From assembly GCF_003344625.1 (NCBI RefSeq), contig NZ_QPKJ02000002.1, positions 744,001 through 808,000 of the forward strand: a stretch of 64,000 nucleotides of DNA, read 5' to 3'. Positions within the stretch are counted from its first letter, which is position 1. Every line of letters begins with the position of its first letter. Below the pieces are notes generated by a model. That model did not search any database. It worked only from the letters and a program-made list of their open reading frames with translations, and was not told the DNA's origin. A program made the translations under genes and the position numbers. The stretch comes from Solirubrobacter deserti (lineage in GTDB: Bacteria > Actinomycetota > Thermoleophilia > Solirubrobacterales > Solirubrobacteraceae). Of the stretch, positions 23,671 to 32,900 are shown one piece after another.

Positions 23671-24900
23671 ATGGACACCGCCGCCAACGGCTGCCCTTGG
23701 GTGGCCAACCTCGCCAGCGAGGCGCCCGTCGCTTCCGCCGCGCCCGCGCGGCGCACGGACGGCCCGGACCCGCGTGAGGTCCGCGCGTTCTTCGAGCAGT
23801 ACAAGGCCTACGTCGACATGGACGACGACGCGTTCCGCGCGCGCATCGCCGAGGTCGCGGCCGAGATCCAGGCCACGGGCACCTACACGCACACGACCGA
23901 CGAGCTCACCGTCGGCGCCAAGCTCGCCTGGTACAACCACTCACGCTGCGTCGGCAAGCTCTACTGGCGGTCGCTGACCGTCCGCGACTGCCGCGACGTC
24001 ACCACGCCCGAGGGCATCCGCGACGAGTGCTTCGAGCACCAGCGCGTCGTCCACAACGGCGGCCGCATCAAGCCGACGATCACGATCTTCGCGCCGGACG
24101 CGCCCGGCAAGCCCGCCGCACGCCTGCGCAACGGCCAGATCGTCGCCTACGCCGGCTACACGCATGAGGACGGCACCGTGCTGGGCGACCACGGCGCGAC
24201 CGAGCTCACCGAGCTCGCGCTGAGCCTGGGCTGGGAGCCCGAGCAGCGCACCCGCTTCGACGTGCTGCCGCTGATCGTCGAGACGCCGGACGGCGAGCTC
24301 AGCGCGCACCCGGTGCCGGACGACGTCGTATGGGAGATCCCGCTCACGCACCCCGGCTTCCCGGCCTTCGACGACCTCGGCCTGAAGTGGTACGGGTTCC
24401 CGAGCATCGCGAACAAGGGCATGTCGATCGGCGGCATCACCTACCCGACTTCGCCGTTCACGGGCTGGTACCTGGCGCCGGAGATCAGCGCCCGCGACTT
24501 CAGTGACGAGTACCGCTACAACCTGCTGCCCGAGATCGCCGAGTCCTTTGGGATCGACACCTCCGACCGCCGCTCGCTGTGGCAGGACCGGACGGTGATC
24601 GAGCTCACGACGGCCGTGCTGCACTCCTACGACACGGCCGGCATGCGCATGGACGATCACTACACGGCGACCGAGAAGTTCCAGAAGTGGGTCGACGCCG
24701 AGGCCAAGCGCGGCCGGGTCGTCGACGCCGACTGGTCCTGGATGATCCCGCCGATCTCCGCCTCGCTGACGCCGGTCTTCCACACCGAGTACCAGAACGA
24801 GTACAAGCTGCCGAACTTCGTGCAGGTCCCGCTGCCGGAGACGGCGCCGGAGCCGGCCGCCGCCGTGTGCCCGTTCACGGGCGCGGCCGCTTCCGTGTAG
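23671..24900 (+). CDS. nos: Bacterial nitric oxide synthase, oxygenase domain
   Basis: 409 residues, covering the whole NOS oxygenase fold without a reductase domain, as usual in bacteria. The heme ligand is Cys93 in WYNHSRCVGKLYW. The distal pocket reads PSIANKGMSIGG, and the arginine-binding Glu271 lies in GWYLAPEISARD. The pterin/dimer region includes DRTVIELTTAVLHSYD and DADWSWMIPPIS. The enzyme converts L-arginine to citrulline and NO, borrowing electrons from general reductases. Unusual are Cys-Pro motifs at both ends: CPW at 8-10 and CPFTG at 400-404, outside the conserved fold. GGAG lies 7 nt before the ATG. No nitration or toxin pathway is adjacent. Confidence 0.92.
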   Translation: MDTAANGCPWVANLASEAPVASAAPARRTDGPDPREVRAFFEQYKAYVDMDDDAFRARIAEVAAEIQATGTYTHTTDELTVGAKLAWYNHSRCVGKLYWRSLTVRDCRDVTTPEGIRDECFEHQRVVHNGGRIKPTITIFAPDAPGKPAARLRNGQIVAYAGYTHEDGTVLGDHGATELTELALSLGWEPEQRTRFDVLPLIVETPDGELSAHPVPDDVVWEIPLTHPGFPAFDDLGLKWYGFPSIANKGMSIGGITYPTSPFTGWYLAPEISARDFSDEYRYNLLPEIAESFGIDTSDRRSLWQDRTVIELTTAVLHSYDTAGMRMDDHYTATEKFQKWVDAEAKRGRVVDADWSWMIPPISASLTPVFHTEYQNEYKLPNFVQVPLPETAPEPAAAVCPFTGAAASV

Positions 24901-24919
24901 GCACTCAACGAGCGTCCAG

Positions 24920-24949
24920 TTGCGCGACGGCCGCGCGCGCCTGTAGATT
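24920..24949 (+). promoter_or_regulatory. Promoter of the small membrane protein gene
   Basis: TTGCGC (24920-24925) and TAGATT (24944-24949) are 18 nt apart; the ATG at 24961 follows 11 nt later. There is no ribosome site, so the message is leaderless or nearly so. It makes the gene independent of the NOS gene upstream. Confidence 0.5.
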
Positions 24950-24960
24950 GCGCGCGGTCG

Positions 24961-25281
24961 ATGTTGTCCTCTCGCCGCGTGTTCATGTTCGCCGGCGCCG
25001 CCTTCATGGTCGCGCTGTCGGTCGCGAACGTCGTCGCGGGGAACGCGAGCGCCATGGAGATGGCGCTCTACGCCGCGCCGGTGCTGGCCATCGTCGGCCT
25101 GCTCCTGAGCGGCCGCTACGTCGCCGAGGAACGCATCCTCGCGGTCTATCGCTCGCAGCCCCGGGTCCGGCGCAGCAAGCCGGCACGCCGCTGGGCGAGC
25201 ATCGCCGAACTGCCCTTCAGCGCCGGTCTCGAGCGGGCGCCGTGGTCCCTGCGCGGACCACCGGCCCGCTGCGCCGCCTGA
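24961..25281 (+). CDS. Small two-helix membrane protein, unknown function
   Basis: 106 residues. Two hydrophobic helices (about 8-28 and 36-52) are followed by a basic, Arg-rich tail with YRSQPRVRRSKPARR, probably cytoplasmic. I do not recognise a family. It lies 60 nt after the NOS gene but has its own promoter-like sequence. Confidence 0.6.
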   Translation: MLSSRRVFMFAGAAFMVALSVANVVAGNASAMEMALYAAPVLAIVGLLLSGRYVAEERILAVYRSQPRVRRSKPARRWASIAELPFSAGLERAPWSLRGPPARCAA

Positions 25282-25302
25282 GGTAGTTCGCCGTTTCGCC
25301 TC

Positions 25303-25322
25303 CGCGCGGGTTCAGCCGCGCG
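25303..25322 (+). terminator. Weak hairpin after the small membrane protein gene
   Basis: CGCGCGG (25303-25309) and CCGCGCG (25316-25322) form a 7-bp stem with a 6-nt loop about 21 nt past the stop. It is modest in size and could be incidental in DNA this GC-rich. Confidence 0.35.
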
Positions 25323-25368
25323 TCGACGCGCCCCATCACGCATATCTCGACGGAGGACTCTCGTTCCG

Positions 25369-26499
25369 ATGTTCCGTTCCGGGTCCCTCGCGGCCGGCGC
25401 ACTGACGCTGGCGGCGTTCGCGGCCCTTCCCGCCACGGCTTCCGCGGTCCCGCCCGCGCCGTGCAACAACGCACCCCAGATCACCGACCCCAAGGCGGAC
25501 GGGCACCACCCCAACACCGACGTGCTCGCCGCCTGGCTCACCGAGTCCGGTGGGCGCCTGCAGGCGGTGATCCAGGTCGACAACGCCGTCTGGGAGCCCG
25601 CCCACGACGACTCGGCGGCGGCCGGCGCCGCGCTGCTCTACGAGCTCGGCGGCCAGACGCGCTACGTCCGCGTGGTCATGCCCAAGGGCGCCGCCCCGGT
25701 CTTCGAGGCCGGCACCTGGACGCGCGCCGGCGGGTTCGCCAAGACGGCCGACACGACCGGCGCCGTCACGGCCGGGCCGGGCGGGAGCGCGACGATCGAC
25801 CTCCCGGCGGTGCCCGCGGGCACGACGCTGGCGCGGCCGTTCGTGATCACCGACGACGGCTTCGACGGCCCCGGCGACCCGCACGAGGTGGACGTCGCGC
25901 CCGGCGGCAAGACGCTGGACGAGATCCAGTTCGGCGCCGACTTCGTCGCGGGCGCGTGCGCCCCGCCCGCGGGCGAGTCCCCGGTGGTGCGCACCACCGC
26001 GATCGCCGTCAGCGCACCGCGCACCCTCACGGGCAGCAAGCGGGCGACGATCAGCGGCAAGGTCACGCCCGCGCGCGGCGGCGTCCCCGTCGACATCACG
26101 GTGACGGGCGACAAGCCGGTCACGCGGCGGGTCACGACCGCTGCCGACGGCTCGTTCACGCTGGCCGTCACGGTCACGCAGACGAGCAAGGTCCGCGCGG
26201 TGGCCGAGGGCCTGGGCTCTGAGACCTTGACCGTCCAGATGCGCTCGCGCGTGCGGATCAAGGTCCGCCGCCTGAAGTCCGGCACTGTCGTGGTGTCCGG
26301 CACCACTTCCCCGAAGCTCTCCGGCCGGATCCTGCTGCTGCGCACCAACGCGGTGAAGGCGACCGCGCGCACGACCGCGCGCGACGGCCGGTTCGAGCTT
26401 CGCCTCAAGCGTCCTCAGCGCGGCCGCTACCAGGCCGTGTTCATCCCGAGCGGCGATCGCGCCGAGCGGTCCACATCCAACACAGGAGTCATCCGATGA
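25369..26499 (+). CDS. Secreted beta-sandwich protein, unknown function
   Basis: 376 residues. Signal peptide of about 27 residues ending ATASA. The first domain (about 28-200) is beta-rich, with DGHHPNTDVLAAWLTE and LQAVIQVDNAVWEP. This recalls DOMON/CBM9-type sandwiches, a loose resemblance only. Two Ig-like or carboxypeptidase-regulatory-like domains follow (about 215-290 and 295-370). GGAGGA lies 11 nt before the ATG. The stop overlaps the next gene's ATG (ATGA), so the two secreted proteins are made together. Confidence 0.65.
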   Translation: MFRSGSLAAGALTLAAFAALPATASAVPPAPCNNAPQITDPKADGHHPNTDVLAAWLTESGGRLQAVIQVDNAVWEPAHDDSAAAGAALLYELGGQTRYVRVVMPKGAAPVFEAGTWTRAGGFAKTADTTGAVTAGPGGSATIDLPAVPAGTTLARPFVITDDGFDGPGDPHEVDVAPGGKTLDEIQFGADFVAGACAPPAGESPVVRTTAIAVSAPRTLTGSKRATISGKVTPARGGVPVDITVTGDKPVTRRVTTAADGSFTLAVTVTQTSKVRAVAEGLGSETLTVQMRSRVRIKVRRLKSGTVVVSGTTSPKLSGRILLLRTNAVKATARTTARDGRFELRLKRPQRGRYQAVFIPSGDRAERSTSNTGVIR

Positions 26500-27518
26500 A
26501 GCAGGTCCTCGGCCTCGCCGCCCTCACCGCCGCCGCCACACTCGCGGTCCCCGCCGCCGCCGCCGCGCACCCGTCGGTCTACACGTCCGACTCCTACGGC
26601 ATCGCCCCGAACACGACCGACCAGCTCGCGCTGCAGACCCGCTACGTCGTGACCAACCACGGCTACACCATGGTCCTGCGCGAGACCAACGACCCGACCG
26701 CCGCCAACGCCGACCTCCAGAAGCAGGGCGTCGTCGGCTACAACCTCGCGCCGGGCGGCTGGCGCTCGGGCAAGTCGTTCGCCGCCGTCATGACGCAGGC
26801 GGCGACCGCCGCGCAGGCGCACGCCACCTGCCTCACGCCGGCGCTGCAGAGCGAGCAGGCGATCAAGGCGTGGCAGGACGCCGACGCGTTCTACAACTAC
26901 GTGCCGTTCCAGGCGACGTCGGCCGGGCTGGAGGACGACCCGGCGCGCTGGCTGCCGGTGCTCACGAGCCAGAATTTCAATGTCGCCAACCTCGGCACCC
27001 CGGCCGCCGCCGAGGCCGAGTGCGAGAAGGTCCCCGGCGCCACCTACGTGCCCGCGGACACGGTTCAGACGACGGCCGACGCCCTCGCCTCCGGAACGGT
27101 GGCGCTGAAGACCACGCCGCTGAGCACCGAGATCAACTCGCTGAAGGCCGCGAAGGCCGCCGTCGACGCGCAGCTCGCCGCCGCGCTGGCGCCCAAGCCG
27201 GTCACGCCGCGCCCGCTGACGCTCAAGCTCAGCGCGAAGAAGTTCCAGCAGGCGGTCGCGATGGTCACCGGCGACCCGAACACCGCCGTCACCGTCCGCG
27301 CGCTGCTGTCCTCGGCCGACGCGAAGAAGCTGAAGATCTCGCGCACGATCTCGTCCAAGAAGGCGACGATCGACGGCCAGGGCGCCGCGCTGGTGGACCT
27401 CGGCCTCACCGCGAAGGCGGCCAAGGCCGTCGACAAGCACCTGCCCGCGCTGAAGGTCACGGTCGAGGCCACGGCGGGCGCGGCCAAGCAGACCGCCACG
27501 GGCTCGCTCACCCGCTAG
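26496..27518 (+). CDS. Secreted Ala-rich protein, unknown function
   Basis: 340 residues with a signal peptide ending near AAAAA. The middle (about 27-170) contains Trp, Tyr and two Cys residues (in HATCLTP and AEAECEKVP) that may form a disulfide. A helical segment follows (about 185-230), then a Lys-rich beta domain. It is coupled to the preceding secreted gene by a 4-nt overlap. I do not recognise it; a strong hairpin terminator follows. Confidence 0.65.
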   Translation: MKQVLGLAALTAAATLAVPAAAAAHPSVYTSDSYGIAPNTTDQLALQTRYVVTNHGYTMVLRETNDPTAANADLQKQGVVGYNLAPGGWRSGKSFAAVMTQAATAAQAHATCLTPALQSEQAIKAWQDADAFYNYVPFQATSAGLEDDPARWLPVLTSQNFNVANLGTPAAAEAECEKVPGATYVPADTVQTTADALASGTVALKTTPLSTEINSLKAAKAAVDAQLAAALAPKPVTPRPLTLKLSAKKFQQAVAMVTGDPNTAVTVRALLSSADAKKLKISRTISSKKATIDGQGAALVDLGLTAKAAKAVDKHLPALKVTVEATAGAAKQTATGSLTR

Positions 27519-27529
27519 CCGCACCGCGC

Positions 27530-27559
27530 ACGCGCCGCGCTCGACCGAGCGCGGCGCGT
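27530..27559 (+). terminator. 13-bp hairpin terminator
   Basis: ACGCGCCGCGCTC (27530-27542) and GAGCGCGGCGCGT (27547-27559) form a perfect 13-bp stem with a 4-nt loop, 11 nt after the secreted-protein stop. It runs directly into the next promoter: the TAGGCT -10 begins at 27560. Confidence 0.7.
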
Positions 27560-27565
27560 TAGGCT
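27560..27565 (+). promoter_or_regulatory. -10 hexamer of the MBL gene (leaderless)
   Basis: TAGGCT ends 7 nt before the GTG at 27573, so the transcript should start at the start codon itself. The upstream promoter half lies inside the terminator stem. Confidence 0.5.
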
Positions 27566-27572
27566 CGCGCTC

Positions 27573-28289
27573 GTGGAGATCACGCCCGGAGTGCATCGGA
27601 TCGGCCCGCTTCGCCGGGGCTGGAAGCTCGGCGGCTACGCGCAGTGCTACCTGATCGACGACGGCAGCGGCGAACTCGTGCTGGTCGACACCGGCTACGA
27701 GCACGACGCGCACCGGATCGTCGAGTACCTGTGGAGCATCGGGCGCACGCCGGCCGACATCCGGCACATCGCGCTCACGCACGCGCACCGCTCGCACCTC
27801 GGCGGGGTCGCGGCGCTCAAGCACCTGAACCCGGACCTGACGATCCACATCCACCAGTGGGAGGCCGACATCTGCGGCGGCCACCGGATGCCCCAGCCGA
27901 TGCCGTTCCGCCCGCTGCGGCCGCTGACGATCTACCCGATGCGGATCGGGTCCTGGATCAACTACGACGCGCACGTCGGGTGCGACCCCGACGCGCTGCT
28001 CGCCGACGTCGAGGGCCAGCGGATCGGGCCGCTCGAGGTGGTCCTCACGCAGGGCCACACGCCCGGGAGCGTCTCCTTCTACTGGCGCGAGCGCGGCGTG
28101 ATCGCGGTCGGCGACGCGGTCGCGACCTGGCCCAAGCTCGACGCGGGCTGGCCCGGCTTCAACCTCGACGAGCCGCGCTACCGGCGCTCACTGCGCAAGC
28201 TGGCCGAGCTTCAGCCGCAGGTGATCCTGACCGGGCACGGCCCGCCCGTGACGCAGGACGCGGCGCGCAAGCTGGCCGCGCTCGTCTAA
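27573..28289 (+). CDS. Metallo-beta-lactamase-fold hydrolase, variant active site
   Basis: 238 residues, MBL fold. The metal motif reads THAHRSHLGG: His70, His72 and His75 are present, but the usual Asp is Ser74. Downstream ligands look normal: QGHTPGSVSFYW, the bridging Asp in VGDAVATWP, and GHGPPV. Loss of the Asp should weaken the second metal site, so the protein may use one metal or a different reaction. GTG start without a ribosome site, next to a -10. It ends with a 4-nt overlap with the convergent peroxidase gene. Confidence 0.8.
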   Translation: MEITPGVHRIGPLRRGWKLGGYAQCYLIDDGSGELVLVDTGYEHDAHRIVEYLWSIGRTPADIRHIALTHAHRSHLGGVAALKHLNPDLTIHIHQWEADICGGHRMPQPMPFRPLRPLTIYPMRIGSWINYDAHVGCDPDALLADVEGQRIGPLEVVLTQGHTPGSVSFYWRERGVIAVGDAVATWPKLDAGWPGFNLDEPRYRRSLRKLAELQPQVILTGHGPPVTQDAARKLAALV

Positions 28290-29968
28290 CCCGCCGGCCA
28301 GCGCAGGAACGGGTTCGCGGGCGGGACCACGCCCGGGTAGTGGCGGCGGATGACGTCGCCCATCGTGGTCCGCTCGATCCAGCGCAGGCCCTCCGGCGTG
28401 TAGACCTCAGGCGTGTAGTCGTCGGTGAAGAAGCGGTCGCTCTTGAGCCGGCGAGCGGCCATCAGCAGGAAGATCCGGAACGCGGTCTCGCTGAAGGCGA
28501 AGCCCTGCGGCTTGGGTTCGGCGTAGAGCCCGACGACGGCGTCGACGGCGTCGATGTCGCCGCCGTAGACGTCGCGGATCGCGGCCGCGGTGTGCGGGTT
28601 GCCGCCGGTGAGCGCGTCGAAGTCGGTGGGCACGGGCAGGCGCAGCAGCCGCCGGAAGGCCGTGTAGCGCGGGACTCCGGTCTCGCGCGCGCGGACGATG
28701 TCGGTGGCGGCGAGGTCGATCGGGTCCGGGCGGCCGATGCGCTTGAGCTTGCGCATGGTGTCTGGGTAGTTGAACAGCTCGATCTGGCCGGGCGGCTGCG
28801 TGCCGAGCGCGTCGAGGACGGCGCCGTTCCCGCCGAGCTCCTCGAGGCGCTGCCGCGGCTGGTCGACGGCGTCGGGCTGCACGGCGAGCGCGTCCAGGCG
28901 CAGCGCGCGGTCGCCGAAGCGGTAGTCGTCGGGCATCAGCGGGTGCAGCCGGTAGACCGTCACGAACTCCTCCGTGAGCGAGTACGGGACGCCGTGATGG
29001 TCCGCGCGCGAACCGGGGATGCCGTACAGGAGGTCGCTCCCGCCGTGGCGGCGGGGCACGTTCTGGCCCAGCAGCCCCCACCAGGTGGCCTTGATCGCGC
29101 GCACGGTCGTCGGGTGGCCGATGATCGCCGGCGTCCATTCGACGGTATGGATCTTCGCCATCAGCGCCGCGTTGATCAGCCGCGCCTTGGCGTACAGCCA
29201 GCGGTCGTCGCGGCACGGGTACGCGCGGCGCAGCTGGTCCACGATCGCGTTGTGCTCGTGCGCGAACAGCAGCAGCAGCGAGGCGAGGCCGACCCACAGG
29301 CTCGCCTCGGGCGAGTTGAAGGTCTCCGCGCGGGCCTCGAGCGCCTGCAGCAGCTCGTCGTCGACGGCGATGCGGCCGTCCTCGCGGCGGATCGCGGCGA
29401 TGTAGTCCGGGTGCGTGCCGTACAGCTGGGACCCGTCCCACCAGTGCGGCTCGCGGCAGACGAAGCTCTCCGGGTCGGTGCCGGCCGGGATGACCTTCGG
29501 CAGCTGCATGTCGTCGGCCAGCCGCCACTCGCCGGCGGGCGGCTCCTTGGCGTGGCTCATCCAGTCGTGGACCTCGAATTGCAGCCACGCGGCGGTGAGG
29601 ACGCTCAGGTGCTTGGCCGGCAGGAAGTGCCGGCGCTGCATCAGCTCGTCGCTGACCACGAGCGGGTGCGGGTCGTCGGTCGGGGCGGGTCCCGGCAGCG
29701 AAGGGCCGTTGCGGCCGAAGGACGCGCCCACGCGGCCCATCCCGGGGGAGGACAGGTCGTTCCAGGTGCCGTCCACCTGGCGCTCCTCCCGGGCGCCGGG
29801 CGGCATCGGACCGCTCACGCCCGGGACGCCCGGGCTGTAGAGGTTGCGTTCGCGCAGGCGCTCGCGCAGGCCGACCAGCGTCGCGAGACCCGCGTAGTAC
29901 GGCAGTCGTTGCCAGCCGAACTTCGCGTCCAGCCATTCCGCGGGCTTCATCAGGGCCTTGGCGAGCAT
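28286..29968 (-). CDS. Animal-type heme peroxidase, alpha-dioxygenase-like
   Basis: 560 residues of the peroxidase-cyclooxygenase superfamily. The distal heme His lies in FEVHDWMSHAK (about residue 140) and the proximal His probably in EEFVTVYRLHPLMPDDY (about 335). LWVGLASLLLLFAHEHNAI and GSQLYGTHPDY are also characteristic. Members include prostaglandin synthases, linoleate diol synthases and plant alpha-dioxygenases, which oxygenate fatty acids. The bacterial role is often oxylipin formation, inferred here. ATG 29968 is preferred because GGAAGG lies 9 nt upstream; an ATG at 29977 touches that site. It diverges from the kinase gene with only 20 nt between starts. Confidence 0.82.
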   Translation of the reverse strand: MLAKALMKPAEWLDAKFGWQRLPYYAGLATLVGLRERLRERNLYSPGVPGVSGPMPPGAREERQVDGTWNDLSSPGMGRVGASFGRNGPSLPGPAPTDDPHPLVVSDELMQRRHFLPAKHLSVLTAAWLQFEVHDWMSHAKEPPAGEWRLADDMQLPKVIPAGTDPESFVCREPHWWDGSQLYGTHPDYIAAIRREDGRIAVDDELLQALEARAETFNSPEASLWVGLASLLLLFAHEHNAIVDQLRRAYPCRDDRWLYAKARLINAALMAKIHTVEWTPAIIGHPTTVRAIKATWWGLLGQNVPRRHGGSDLLYGIPGSRADHHGVPYSLTEEFVTVYRLHPLMPDDYRFGDRALRLDALAVQPDAVDQPRQRLEELGGNGAVLDALGTQPPGQIELFNYPDTMRKLKRIGRPDPIDLAATDIVRARETGVPRYTAFRRLLRLPVPTDFDALTGGNPHTAAAIRDVYGGDIDAVDAVVGLYAEPKPQGFAFSETAFRIFLLMAARRLKSDRFFTDDYTPEVYTPEGLRWIERTTMGDVIRRHYPGVVPPANPFLRWPAG

Positions 29969-29988
29969 GGGTGGCATCCTTCCATGCG

Positions 29989-32900
29989 ATGCCTGAGCTC
30001 GCCGTCGGCGCGGCCTTCGCCGATCACATCATCCGCGGCGTCGCGGGCCGCGGCGGCATGGGTGTCGTGTACCGGGCCGTGCATCTCGCGCTCAAGCGGG
30101 AGGTCGCGCTGAAGGTGATCGGGTCCGAGCTGTCGGCCCAGCCGGAGTTCCGCGTGCGCTTCCAGCGCGAGTGCGAGACGGCGGCGTCGATCCAGCACCC
30201 GCGCGTGGTCACGATCTACCACGCCGGCGAGGAGGACGGGCTGCTGTACGTGACGATGCGCTACGTCGACGGCACCGACCTCTCGCGCATGCTGATAGCC
30301 AAGGGCCGGCTCGACGTCGAGGACGGCGTGCGGATCGTCAAGCAGGTCGCCGACGGCCTGCAGGCCGCGCACGAGCAGGGGCTCGTGCATCGCGACGTCA
30401 AGCCCGCGAACATCCTGCTCGACGCCGACGGGTTCGCGCTGCTCGGCGACTTCGGCCTGACCAAGCACGTCGCGGGCGAGGAGCCGCTCACGCGCGAGGG
30501 CGTGTTCGTGGGGACGATCGACTACGCGGCGCCCGAGCAGTTCGAGGGCGGGCCGGTGGACGCGCGCACGGACGTGTACGCGCTCGGCTGCGTGCTCTAC
30601 CAGGTGCTCAGCGGCCGCGTGCCCTACCCGGCCGAGAGCGACGCGGCGAAGATGTACGCGCACCTGCAGGCGCCGGCGCCGCGCCTGGACGTGCTCACCG
30701 AGGACGTGCCGCCGGTGATCGCCGACATCGTCGCGCGCGCGATGGTCAAGGACCCGGCGGACCGCTTCCAGGACGCGGGGGAGCTGGCCGCGGCGCTGCG
30801 CCAGGCGTCGGCGCGCCCGACCATCCCCGGCGACGTGACCGTGGTCAGCGACGCTCAGGGCGGTGACCGCGTGACGGAGATCCCGCTGCCGCCCGCGCTT
30901 TCGAGCGAGGTCGGCGGCGGCACGTTCGTGGGGCGGGAGGAGCCGCTGGAACGCCTGCGCGTGCGCTACCGCGCCGCCGAGCAGGGCACGCGGCAGTTCG
31001 TGCTCATCTCGGGCGAGCCGGGCATCGGCAAGACCCGGCTGGCGTCCGAGCTCGCGCGGCAGGTGCACGCGGGCGGCGCCACCGTGCTCTTCGGCCGCTC
31101 GGACGCCGAGTCGCTCGTGCCCTACCAGCCGTTCATCACCGCGATCCAGCACCGCGTCGCGCACCGCCAGACGCTCAGCTTCCCGCCCGAGCTGCTGCCC
31201 GACCTCGCCGAGCTCGGGCGCTTCATCCCGGCGCTGCGGCGGATGGCGCCAGAGCCCCCGCCGATCGAGGACGAGCCCGAGGTCGACCGCTTCCGGCTGT
31301 TCGCCGCCGTGACGCGGCTGCTGGCGTTCGTCGCGCGCGAGCACCCGGTGGTGCTGATCCTCGACGACGTCCAGTGGGCGGACGCGTCGACGGTCCTGCT
31401 GCTCGCGCACATGCTCGGCGACCCGGACCCGGTGAAGCTGCTCGTGGTCGCGACGATGCGCGACTCCGAGGAGCTCGGCGGCGAACTGCTCGACCTGCTC
31501 GCGCGCCTGCGCCGCCAGCCGTCGATGGAGCAGATCGCGCTCACCGGCCTGGACCCGGCCGAGACGGAGGCGCTCGTGCTCGCGCGGGAGGGCGTCGGCG
31601 TCCGCGACTCGGTCATCCGGCGTCTGCACGCGGACACCGACGGCAACCCGTTCTTCATCGAGGAGCTGCTGCGCGGGGGCGAGGAGGCGGTGCCCGAGGG
31701 CGTGAAGGCGATGATCTCGCGCCGGCTCGCGCGGCTGGACGAGCTGACGGTGCAGGTCGTCACCGCCGCGTCGGTCGTGGGCCGCGAGTTCCGGCTCGAG
31801 GTGCTCGAGGTGCTGATCCCGCAGCCGGTCGAACGGCTGATCTCGGCGCTGGAGGCCGCGATCGGCGCGGGGCTGATCCGCGAGGTCGAGGACGATGTGG
31901 ACCGCTTCGTGTTCGCGCACGCGCTCGTCCGTGAGGCGCTCTACGAGCGCCAGAGCGCGTCCCGGCGCGTGCGCGCCCACTACGCGATCGCGCAGGCGCT
32001 GGAAGGGCTCGCGCCGCGCTTCACCGTGCCGTCGGCTGAGCTCGCGCACCACTACTCCGAGTCCCGCCACCTCGACCGCGCCGGAAAGGCGATCGACTAC
32101 GCCGTCGCCGCCGCCCACCAGGCCGCCGCGATGCTCTCGTGGGAGCAGGCCGCCGGCCACTACCGCCGCGCGCTGGACGGCGACCTGCCGGCCGAGCGCC
32201 GCTGCGAGCTGCTGCTCGCGCTCGGCGACGCCGAGGCCCGCTCCGGCCATCCCGCCGCCCGGGATACGTTCGCGCGCGCGGCGATGCTCGCCCGGCGCTC
32301 GGTCGGTCCGGACGCGCTGGCGCGTGCCGCGCTCGGGTTCGCGGGCCGCTACGCCGAGGCGGGGATCGTCGACCGCGACGGGATCGCGCTGCTCGAAGAG
32401 GCGCTCGAGGCGCTCGGGGACGAGGATTCGGCGCTCGGCGCGCGCGTGCGGGCGCGGCTCGCGGACTCGCTGCACTTCGCCGGCGCGCCCGAGCGCACGT
32501 TCGCGCTCAGCCGCGACGCGCTCGAGATGGCGCGCCGCACCGGCGATCCCGAGGCGCAGGTGGCCGCGCTGCAGAGCCGTCACGCCGCGCTGTTGCACGT
32601 CTCGCACCTGGACGAGCGGCTCGTGCTCGACGAGGAGATCCTCGCGCTGGCCGAGCGGATCGGCGTGCGCGAGCTCGAGGCGCTCGGGCGCCACTGGCGC
32701 ATCTACGACCTGCTCGAGGCGGGCTCCACGACGGCCGCCCGTGACGAGCACGAGGCGCTCGCGCGGCTCGCCGAGCAGCTGCGCCAGCCGCTGTACCGGC
32801 ACTTCGCGCGCGGGTGGGACGTCGTCTGGGCGCAGATGAGCGGGCGGGTCGCCGAGGCCGAGCGGTTCGCGCGCGAGGCGCACGAGCTCGGCCAGCGCGC

